NCBI GenBank assembly: GCA_937871735.1
Contig: CALMOI010000145.1
Span: forward strand, 1 to 12,515
DNA length: 12,515 nt
Direction: 5' to 3'
Origin: an uncultured Comamonadaceae bacterium
GTDB lineage: Bacteria > Pseudomonadota > Gammaproteobacteria > Burkholderiales > Burkholderiaceae_C
The number at the start of each line of letters is the position of its first letter. Position 1 is the stretch's first letter. Below are positions 6,611 to 12,156 of the stretch, in pieces. A program made the position numbers and the translations under genes. The notes under the pieces were generated by a model that was given only the letters and a program-made list of their open reading frames with translations, was not told the origin of the DNA and did not search any database.

Positions 6611-6645
6611 CGCAACGGCCCACTTCGGTGGGCCGTTGTGCTTTT
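6611..6645 (+). terminator. Intrinsic terminator after rplY
   Basis: CAACGGCCCAC (6613-6623) pairs perfectly with GTGGGCCGTTG (6628-6638) around a stable TTCG tetraloop. A G-U and a C-G pair extend the base, and CTTTT follows (6641-6645). It starts 20 bases after the rplY stop and ends shortly before the pth start, so pth needs its own promoter. Confidence 0.92.
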
Positions 6646-6652
6646 CAGACCG

Positions 6653-6658
6653 GATAAT
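6653..6658 (+). promoter_or_regulatory. -10-like GATAAT eight bases before pth start
   Basis: GATAAT lies right after the rplY terminator and ends eight bases before the pth ATG, with no Shine-Dalgarno sequence in between. Because the terminator isolates pth from rplY, some promoter is required in this short gap, which raises the chance that this box is real. No good -35 is present; the -35 window falls within the terminator stem. Confidence 0.5.
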
Positions 6659-6666
6659 TTCGCACC

Positions 6667-7314
6667 ATGATCAAACTTTTTGTCGGCCTGGGCAATCCCG
6701 GCTCTGAATACGAAGCCACGCGCCACAACGCCGGTTTTTGGTGGATCGATGCCTTAGCGCACGAGCTCAAAGTGACGCTGGTGCCAGACAAGGCTTACCA
6801 CGCGCGCGTGGCACGCACCACCGTGCAAGGGCAAACCGTGTGGCTGCTGCAACCGCAGACTTTCATGAACTTGTCGGGCAAGTCCGTGGCCACATTGGCC
6901 AAGTTCTTCAAAATTCAGCCGTCCGAGATCTTGGTCGCGCATGACGAGCTGGACGTGGTACCCGGCCAAGTCAAGCTCAAACTGGGCGGCAGCCATGCCG
7001 GACACAACGGCTTGCGCGACATCCACGCGCAACTGGGTTCGGCGGATTATTGGCGGCTGCGCTTGGGCGTGGGCCATCCGGGCGTGAAAGCTGAAGTGGT
7101 GAACTGGGTGCTGAAAAAACCATCGCCCGATGACCGCGTTGCCATCGAAACTTGCATCGACCGGGCCTTGACCGCTGTGCCCGCTTTGTTGGTTGGCGAC
7201 ATGGAAAAAGCCACCTTGCTCATTCACACCGCGAAACCACCTCGCCCCAAGCCACCGCGCCCCGAAGGCGGCACCAACCCGGCGGTCAAGGCTGGCGAAT
7301 CTGCTGAAAAGTGA
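6667..7314 (+). CDS. pth: Peptidyl-tRNA hydrolase
   Basis: Pth cleaves the ester bond of peptidyl-tRNAs that drop off ribosomes, recycling tRNA; it is a monomeric cytosolic enzyme. The 215 residues include all active-site positions at E. coli numbering: N10 in GLGNPG, H20 in TRHNAGF (catalytic base), N68 in FMNLSG, D93 in HDELD and N114 in GHNGLR. The signature QPQTFMNLSGKSV is intact. Residues about 193-215 form a Pro/Lys-rich, probably disordered tail (AKPPRPKPPRPEGG) beyond the usual C-terminus. The start is ATG 6667, eight bases after a GATAAT box, without a Shine-Dalgarno sequence. It sits between the rplY terminator and a convergent ferredoxin gene. Confidence 0.97.
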   Translation: MIKLFVGLGNPGSEYEATRHNAGFWWIDALAHELKVTLVPDKAYHARVARTTVQGQTVWLLQPQTFMNLSGKSVATLAKFFKIQPSEILVAHDELDVVPGQVKLKLGGSHAGHNGLRDIHAQLGSADYWRLRLGVGHPGVKAEVVNWVLKKPSPDDRVAIETCIDRALTAVPALLVGDMEKATLLIHTAKPPRPKPPRPEGGTNPAVKAGESAEK

Positions 7315-7346
7315 AGCTCCAAGCGCCGCTCAGGCGCTGGCAGCTT
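7314..7346. terminator. Hairpin between convergent pth and ferredoxin genes
   Basis: AAGCT-CC-a-AGCGCC (7314-7327) pairs with GGCGCT-GG-c-AGCTT (7333-7346) around loop GCTCA: 13 base pairs with two single-base bulges. It overlaps the last base of the pth stop and the end of the ferredoxin gene. Read on the minus strand it is followed after CAC by TTTT, so it may end the ferredoxin transcript. On the plus strand there is no T tract. Confidence 0.5.
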
Positions 7347-7584
7347 GCAAACGCCGGTACTTTTGCATCAGCGTTTCTTTGTCTTCGATGTGGCCGGGGT
7401 GCAGCGGGATGCACGACACCGGGCACACCTGCACGCACTGCGGCTCATCAAAGTGACCCACGCATTCGGTGCACTTGTGAGGGTCGATTTCGTAAATTTC
7501 CGGGCCAAGGTAAATGGCCTGATTCGGGCACTCGGGCTCGCACACATCGCAGTTGATGCACTCATCGGTGATCATCAAAGCCAT
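7330..7584 (-). CDS. YfhL-family 2[4Fe-4S] ferredoxin
   Basis: A small (84-residue) electron carrier of the Allochromatium-type dicluster ferredoxins. Cluster ligands are in CINCDVCEPECP (C9, C12, C15, C19) and in CTEC (C38, C41) followed by the family's short insertion GHFDEPQ and then CVQVCPVSC (C50, C54, C58). The C-terminal helix (DKETLMQKYRRLQ) is also typical. The start ATG (7584-7582) has a GGAG ribosome site about nine bases upstream on the minus strand. It is monocistronic in view and converges on pth with 15 bases between stops. The redox partner is unknown. I leave the symbol empty because fdx, fdxA and yfhL are used inconsistently for this family. Confidence 0.93.
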   Translation of the reverse strand: MALMITDECINCDVCEPECPNQAIYLGPEIYEIDPHKCTECVGHFDEPQCVQVCPVSCIPLHPGHIEDKETLMQKYRRLQAASA

Positions 7585-7626
7585 GCGCTGACTCCGGTGG
7601 ATTGGGGACGGGATTTCATACCCTCA

Positions 7627-7632
7627 ATTATC
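7627..7632 (-). promoter_or_regulatory. Possible -10 of the ferredoxin gene
   Basis: On the minus strand the sequence reads GATAAT, about 43 bases before the ferredoxin ATG. A TTGGCA lies upstream but with a 20-base spacer, longer than ideal. It is the only AT-rich spot in this 107-base divergent gap that is suitably placed for the minus-strand gene. Confidence 0.3.
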
Positions 7633-7679
7633 GACGCTCTCCCCCACCCTGCTGCCAAGCGGGACTCCGACTTAAACCC

Positions 7680-7685
7680 TAAAAT
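7680..7685 (+). promoter_or_regulatory. -10-like TAAAAT six bases before the PHP gene start
   Basis: TAAAAT (5/6 match to TATAAT) ends six bases before the GTG start at 7692, with TCACCT in between and no Shine-Dalgarno sequence. It is another case of the -10/start-codon arrangement seen before ispE and pth. The -35 window is poor. Confidence 0.42.
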
Positions 7686-7691
7686 TCACCT

Positions 7692-8546
7692 GTGACCACC
7701 CTACTCAACGCTGACCTGCACTGCCACTCCGTCGTCTCCGACGGCACTTTGACTCCCGAGGCGCTGGCTGCCCGAGCGCGGGCCAACGGGGTCGAGTTAT
7801 GGGCGCTCACCGATCACGATGAAATTGGCGGTTTGGCCCGCGCCCGCGCCGCAGCCGCCGCAGAAGGGCTCAAGTTTTTGACCGGGGCCGAAATCTCCGT
7901 CACCTTTGCCGGGCAAACGGTACACATCGTCGGCCTGGGGTTTGATGCAGACAACGCCGCCATTCAAGCAGGCTTGGCGCAAACACGCGGCGGTCGCGGC
8001 GGTCGAGCCCAAGAAATGGCACAAGGGCTGGCGCAAGTCGGCATCACCGGGGCCTACGAAGGTGCATTGAAATTTGCAGGCAACCCGGCGCTGATCTCAC
8101 GCACCCACTTTGCGCGGTTCTTGGTGGAAAGCGGTGTCTGCAAAGACACTTACGAGGTGTTTCGCAAGTACCTGACCGAAGGCAAGCCCGGTTACGTGCC
8201 GCACCGCTGGGCCAAATTGGGCGATGCGGTCGGCTGGATCACCCAAGCTGGCGGCGTGGCGGTGATTGCCCATCCGGCCCGCTACGACTTCACGCCCAAT
8301 GAAGAGTACGCGCTGTTCAGCGAATTCAAAGCCCACGGTGGCCAACGCGTGGACGTGGTCACCGGCAGCCATTCCGCCCAAGAAGCGCTGCGCTACGCCG
8401 ACACGGCCCGCGAATTTGATCTGGCCGCCTCACGCGGCAGCGACTTCCACAGCCCGGACGAGAGTCACACTGATTTGGGCAAGCTCCCGCTGCTGACCGG
8501 CAATTTAACCCCGGTGTGGACGCTGCTGACCCACCGCATCCAGTGA
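7692..8546 (+). CDS. PHP-domain phosphoesterase, RNase AM / nucleoside 3',5'-bisphosphate phosphatase type
   Basis: A 284-residue PHP-domain protein resembling E. coli YciV (RNase AM, Rnm; formerly TrpH), a 5'-3' exonuclease on short RNAs and rRNA 5' ends; some relatives are characterised as 3',5'-nucleoside bisphosphate phosphatases. Metal ligands appear in order: DLHCHS (H10, H12), SDG (D17), LTDHDEIGG (D41, H42), GAEIS (E67), HIVGLGF (H79), RTHFARFL (H139), IAHPARY (H194) and GSDFHSPDE (D251, H253). The family's small inserted helical domain fits residues about 100-165. The GTG start is the only one that keeps DLHCH close to the N-terminus. The stop overlaps the next gene as GTGA. A YciO-type gene lies one gene further on, recalling the E. 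coli rnm-yciO pair. Which of the two activities dominates cannot be told from sequence. Confidence 0.92.
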   Translation: MTTLLNADLHCHSVVSDGTLTPEALAARARANGVELWALTDHDEIGGLARARAAAAAEGLKFLTGAEISVTFAGQTVHIVGLGFDADNAAIQAGLAQTRGGRGGRAQEMAQGLAQVGITGAYEGALKFAGNPALISRTHFARFLVESGVCKDTYEVFRKYLTEGKPGYVPHRWAKLGDAVGWITQAGGVAVIAHPARYDFTPNEEYALFSEFKAHGGQRVDVVTGSHSAQEALRYADTAREFDLAASRGSDFHSPDESHTDLGKLPLLTGNLTPVWTLLTHRIQ

Positions 8547-9442
8547 CACAGCGCCCACCTCACACGCTGGTCGCTATTGGCTTTGTGATCGCGGCGGTGG
8601 CCTGTTTTGCCACGCTAGACACCACCACCAAGTACGTCAGTCTGAGCGTCCCGGTGCTGATGGCGCTGTGGTTTCGCTACGTGTTTCAAGCGGTGGCCAC
8701 CACGCTGGTGGTGCTGCCGTACATGGGGCGCAGTGTGCTGCGCACCGAGCAACCCAAGCTCCAATTCCTGCGCGGCATACTGCTGTTTTTGACCAGTTTG
8801 TTGGCGTTCTTCAGCCTGAAATACATGCCAGTGGGCGAGTTCACGGCCATCGTCATGATCACGCCGCTGATCATCACGCTGCTGGCGGCAACCTCGCTGG
8901 GCGAGCGCGTCTCGCCGCTGCGCTGGGCGCTGGTGGGTGGCGGCTTTATCGGCACGCTGATCATCATCCGCCCCGGCAGCGAAGCCTTCAGTTGGACAAT
9001 GCTGCTGCCGCTGGGCTTGGTCGCGACCAATGCCAGTTTTCAGATTTTGACCAGCAAAATGGCGCGCACTGAAGCGCCGCTGACCATGCACTTCTACACC
9101 GGCTGGATCGGCACCTTGCTCAGCAGCGTGATACTGCCTTTCGTGTGGGCACCCGTGACCTCTGGGTGGCTGTGGGCGGGCATGGTGCTGATGGGCGTAA
9201 CCGGCTCCGTCGGGCATTTCTTGTTGATCCTGGCTTATGCGCGTGCGCCTGCGGCCACACTCACACCTTATCTCTACGCGCAAATCGGCTTTGCGATGCT
9301 GGGCGGCTGGTTGGTGTTTGCACACGTACCTGACCACTGGTCGGTGCTGGGCATGGTGCTGGTGGCGCTGTGTGGTGCTGGAGGTGCGTGGGCCACGCTG
9401 CATGAGCGCCGGAGACTACAGCAACTCGCCCCGGCGGCTTAA
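8543..9442 (+). CDS. DMT-superfamily (EamA) transporter
   Basis: A 299-residue inner-membrane protein with about ten hydrophobic helices arranged as two EamA halves. Repeat one includes TLVAIGFVIAAVACFATLD, a short polar loop (MGRSVLRTEQPKLQ), then LRGILLFLTSLLAFFSLKYM and the conserved PVGEFTAIVMITPLIITLLA; GTLIIIRPG closes it. Repeat two begins at TMLLPLGLVATNASFQILTS and ends in VLGMVLVALCGAGGAWATL before a basic tail. The family exports metabolites or amino acids; the substrate here is unknown. I chose GTG 8543, which overlaps the stop of the PHP gene by four bases (GTGA). An in-frame GTG at 8516 would add nine residues inside the upstream gene and has no ribosome site. Confidence 0.88.
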   Translation: MTQRPPHTLVAIGFVIAAVACFATLDTTTKYVSLSVPVLMALWFRYVFQAVATTLVVLPYMGRSVLRTEQPKLQFLRGILLFLTSLLAFFSLKYMPVGEFTAIVMITPLIITLLAATSLGERVSPLRWALVGGGFIGTLIIIRPGSEAFSWTMLLPLGLVATNASFQILTSKMARTEAPLTMHFYTGWIGTLLSSVILPFVWAPVTSGWLWAGMVLMGVTGSVGHFLLILAYARAPAATLTPYLYAQIGFAMLGGWLVFAHVPDHWSVLGMVLVALCGAGGAWATLHERRRLQQLAPAA

Positions 9443-9445
9443 ACT
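9440..9445 (+). promoter_or_regulatory. Weak -10-like box before the YciO-type gene
   Basis: TAAACT overlaps the stop codon of the transporter gene and ends six bases before the ATG at 9452. There is no Shine-Dalgarno sequence. The match to TATAAT is 4/6 and no -35 is evident, so it may only reflect the stop codon. I list it because the spacing equals that of the other SD-less starts. Confidence 0.25.
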
Positions 9446-9451
9446 CCCGGC

Positions 9452-10075
9452 ATGGCCCAGTACTTCAGCGTTCACCCCGACAACCCGCAGCCGCGTCTGC
9501 TCAAACAAGCGGTGGCCTTGCTGGCCAAGGGCGGCATCGTCGCCGTACCCACCGACTCCAGCTACGCCCTCGCCTGCCATCTTGACGACAAAGCCGCCGC
9601 CGACCAGTTGCGCCGCATCCGAGGCATGGACGACAAGCACCAGCTCACCTTGCTGTGCCGCGATTTGAGCGAGCTGGCCAGCTACGCCAAGGTGGACAAC
9701 AAGCAATTTCGCCTCATCAAGCAAGCCACGCCCGGCGCGTACACCTTTGTGCTGGAAGCCACCAAAGAAGTGCCGCGCCGCGTCAGCCACCCGCAGCGCA
9801 AAACCATAGGCTTGCGCGTGCCCGATCACGTCACCTTGCAAGAGCTGCTGACCCTGCACGGTGCGCCGCTGCTGGCCACCACCTTGATCCCGCCCGGCGA
9901 AATCGAATCCATGAACGACCCGCAAGCCATTCGTGACCGCTTCGAGCACGACTTGGCCGCTGTGATTGATGCTGGGGCTTGCGCCTCCGAACCCACCACC
10001 GTGGTGGACTTGACCAGCGGCGAACCCGTGCTGCTGCGCCAAGGCCGGGGCGACCCAGCGCTGCTCGGCCTGTGA
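9452..10075 (+). CDS. yciO: Sua5/YciO/YrdC-family protein, YciO type
   Basis: The 207-residue protein closely follows E. coli YciO from end to end as I remember it: FSVHPDNPQPRLLKQA at the N-terminus, GGIVAVPTDSSYALAC (the nucleotide-binding beta-hairpin), LTLLCRDLSELASYAKVD, PGAYTFVLEATKEVPRR, RKTIGLRVP and TTVVDLTSGEPVLLRQG. The family core is that of TsaC/Sua5, which makes threonylcarbamoyl-AMP for the t6A37 modification of tRNA. Where TsaC/Sua5 carry KxR plus a following proline, this protein has MDDKHQLTL, as in YciO. YciO is therefore not expected to be the main t6A enzyme, and its physiological role is unsettled. It lies nine bases after the transporter and 28 before the M50 protease gene. 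Confidence 0.9.
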   Translation: MAQYFSVHPDNPQPRLLKQAVALLAKGGIVAVPTDSSYALACHLDDKAAADQLRRIRGMDDKHQLTLLCRDLSELASYAKVDNKQFRLIKQATPGAYTFVLEATKEVPRRVSHPQRKTIGLRVPDHVTLQELLTLHGAPLLATTLIPPGEIESMNDPQAIRDRFEHDLAAVIDAGACASEPTTVVDLTSGEPVLLRQGRGDPALLGL

Positions 10076-10103
10076 CTATCCCTCGTTTTGAGACCCCACC
10101 ATC

Positions 10104-10763
10104 TTGAATGATCTGATCCAAACCGTTTTGATTTACGCCCTACCCGTGCTGTTTGCCATCACGGTGCACGAAGCGGCGCACGGCTACGCAGCCCGCTACT
10201 TTGGCGACAACACCGCCTATGCGCAAGGCCGCATCACCCTCAACCCCATCGCGCACATCGACCCGCTGGGCACCATCGTCATGCCGCTGCTGCTGTACTT
10301 TGCAACGGGCGGCGCGCTGTTGTTTGGCTACGCCAAGCCGGTGCCGGTCAACTTCAGCCATCTGCGCAACCCCAAGCGCGACATGATCTGGGTCGCGCTG
10401 GCCGGGCCGGGGGCCAATTTTGTGCAGGCTTTTTTGTGGGGCGCGCTGTTTTACCTGCTGACCGCTGCTGGTGTGCAAGAGCCCTTCTTCATCAAAATGT
10501 GCCAAGGCGGCATTTTGACCAACCTCGTGATGTTCGCCTTCAACCTGTTTCCGCTGCCGCCGCTGGATGGCGGGCGCATCTTGGTCGGCCTGCTGCCGTG
10601 GCGGCAAGCTGTGCTGGTGTCGCGGATTGAGCCTTGGGGCTTCTTTATCGTGATGGCACTTGTCACCACCGGCGTGGTCAGCGCGCTGTGGATGCAGCCC
10701 CTTATGGCCCTGACCAGCAGCGTGCTGCACTGGTTGCTCACGCCTTTGACTTACTTGCTCTGA
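10104..10763 (+). CDS. Site-2-protease-like M50 family zinc metalloprotease
   Basis: A 219-residue polytopic inner-membrane protein of the short S2P-like group without a PDZ domain. The zinc motif HEAAH (22-26) sits in the first hydrophobic segment. NPIAHIDPLGTIVMP (48-62) is the second conserved block, FGYAKPVPVN the loop typical of this subgroup, and NLFPLPPLDGGRIL (about 148-161) supplies the third zinc ligand, Asp155. VALAGPGANF is also conserved. The start is a TTG (10104): the next in-frame alternatives would cut the first membrane segment, and the ATG at 10108 is out of frame. No ribosome site is obvious. The family cleaves membrane-embedded substrates; the substrate here is unknown. 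The location directly upstream of trpS (14 bases) suggests co-transcription. Confidence 0.92.
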   Translation: MNDLIQTVLIYALPVLFAITVHEAAHGYAARYFGDNTAYAQGRITLNPIAHIDPLGTIVMPLLLYFATGGALLFGYAKPVPVNFSHLRNPKRDMIWVALAGPGANFVQAFLWGALFYLLTAAGVQEPFFIKMCQGGILTNLVMFAFNLFPLPPLDGGRILVGLLPWRQAVLVSRIEPWGFFIVMALVTTGVVSALWMQPLMALTSSVLHWLLTPLTYLL

Positions 10764-10777
10764 ATTTTTTTACCTCC

Positions 10778-12082
10778 ATGCAACCCTTGCGCGTCCTCAC
10801 CGGCATCACCACCACCGGCACCCCTCACTTGGGCAATTACGCCGGAGCCATCCGCCCCGCCATCACGGCCAGCTTGCAACCCGGCACCGAAAGTTTTTAC
10901 TTTCTGGCCGACTACCACGCCCTGATCAAGTGCGAAGACCCGGCGCGCATTCAGCGCTCCAGCCTGGAAATTGCCGCCACTTGGCTCGCCGCTGGACTGG
11001 ATCCCGAGCGCGTGTACTTCTATCGCCAAAGCGACATCCCCGAAATCACCGAGCTGATGTGGCTGCTGACCTGCGTCAGCGGCAAAGGCATGCTCAACCG
11101 CGCCCACGCCTACAAAGCCGCCGTAGACAAAAACACCGCCGCTGAAGTCGATGCCGACACCGATGTGACAGCGGGCCTGTTCATGTACCCGGTGCTGATG
11201 GCGGCAGACATCTTGATGTTCAAAGCGCACAGCATTCCGGTGGGACGCGACCAAATCCAGCACATTGAAATGGCGCGCGACATTGCGGGCAGCTTCAACC
11301 ACCGCTACGGCGAGCACTTTGTGCTGCCCGAAGCCGCCATTGAAGCCAGCGTGGCCACCTTGCCCGGCTTGGATGGCCGCAAGATGAGCAAGAGCTACGA
11401 CAACACCATTCCGCTGTTTGCACCGCCCGAGCAGCTCAAAAAAGCCATTGCCAGCATCGTCACCGACTCGCGCTTGCCCGGCGAACCCAAAGAGGTCGAA
11501 GGCTCCGCGCTGTTCCAGATCTACCAAGCCTTTGCCAGCGCCGACGAGATTGAGGCACTGCGACAAGCCTACGCCGACGGCATCGCTTGGGGCGAGGCCA
11601 AGCAGCGCCTGTACGAGTGCATCAGCCGCACCGTGGCCCCGATGCGCGCCCGCTACGACGAGTTGATGGCCAACCCAGCACAAATCGAAGCCATCTTGCT
11701 GGCCGGTGCCGCCAAAGCACGCACATTGGCCGCACCCTTCATGGCCGAGCTGCGTGCTGCCGTGGGCTTGCGCGCCATGCAAGGTTTAGCGCAGCCCCAA
11801 GCCGCCGCGCAAGCTGAGCCGCCCGCACCACCCACATTCAAGCAATACCGCGAAAAAGACGGCTTGTTCTACTTCAAGATGGTTGCCGCCGACGGCACGC
11901 TGCTGCTGCAAAGCATCGGCTACACCGCACCGCGTGATGCAGGCAAGGCCATCGCCCGTCTGCAAACCGGTGACGTGGCGGCCTTAGACGAACTCGCCGC
12001 CCAGCTCCAAAACCTGCCGGAAGTTGCGCCAGAGCAAATCCGTGCTGCGTTAGAGGTGCTGTACAAGGCCACACAAGGCTGA
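10778..12082 (+). CDS. trpS: Tryptophanyl-tRNA synthetase with C-terminal extension
   Basis: A class I synthetase that charges tRNA-Trp. The catalytic core has the HIGH-like TTGTPHLGNYAGAI (12-25), GRDQIQHIEMARDI and KMSKS (202-206, in GLDGRKMSKSYDN). ATG 10778 places the first motif at the usual distance; the open frame continues 48 codons upstream inside the protease gene, which I reject. The protein is 434 residues, about 100 more than E. coli TrpRS. The extra part is an Ala/Pro linker (about 335-352) followed by a compact segment, FKQYREKDGLFYFKMV, then LLLQSIGYTAPRDAGKAIA (about 354-395), resembling a single DUF1508/YegP-like beta-beta-alpha unit, and a short helical end. I recall similar long forms in Pseudomonas. 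There is no Shine-Dalgarno sequence; seven T residues precede ACCTCC and the ATG. Confidence 0.96.
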   Translation: MQPLRVLTGITTTGTPHLGNYAGAIRPAITASLQPGTESFYFLADYHALIKCEDPARIQRSSLEIAATWLAAGLDPERVYFYRQSDIPEITELMWLLTCVSGKGMLNRAHAYKAAVDKNTAAEVDADTDVTAGLFMYPVLMAADILMFKAHSIPVGRDQIQHIEMARDIAGSFNHRYGEHFVLPEAAIEASVATLPGLDGRKMSKSYDNTIPLFAPPEQLKKAIASIVTDSRLPGEPKEVEGSALFQIYQAFASADEIEALRQAYADGIAWGEAKQRLYECISRTVAPMRARYDELMANPAQIEAILLAGAAKARTLAAPFMAELRAAVGLRAMQGLAQPQAAAQAEPPAPPTFKQYREKDGLFYFKMVAADGTLLLQSIGYTAPRDAGKAIARLQTGDVAALDELAAQLQNLPEVAPEQIRAALEVLYKATQG

Positions 12083-12156
12083 TTGACTCCTCAAGGGTGG
12101 ATTCGCAGGCTATGCTTAAGTCCTAAGTTTGCTGTCACACCACTACCAAGGCCACT
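12083..12156 (+). other. Gap between trpS and the response regulator gene
   Basis: This 74-base gap holds TTGACT (12083-12088) and TATGCT (12111-12116), which look like -35 and -10 hexamers but are 22 bases apart, too far for an ordinary sigma70 promoter. It also holds a CTTAAG palindrome (12115-12120) and the AAGG ribosome site. I see no hairpin with a T tract. A promoter for the regulator gene is likely here but I cannot place it. Confidence 0.3.

Noticed and set aside
5917..6726. Minus-strand open frame (269 codons) opposite rplY
   Set aside because: Antisense shadow that also runs through the rplY terminator; composition rich in His/Ser/Arg without any recognisable domain.
10634..10777. 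N-terminal extension of TrpRS by 48 residues
   Set aside because: It overlaps the protease gene in another frame and has no similarity to TrpRS; the ATG at 10778 fits the family.
10751..11782. Minus-strand open frame (343 codons) opposite trpS
   Set aside because: Antisense shadow of trpS with low-complexity Gly/His/Val/Ala composition; no motifs and no ribosome site.
12083..12116. TTGACT and TATGCT as a promoter for the response regulator gene
   Set aside because: The 22-base spacer is too long for a standard sigma70 promoter; kept only as a note in the gap entry.
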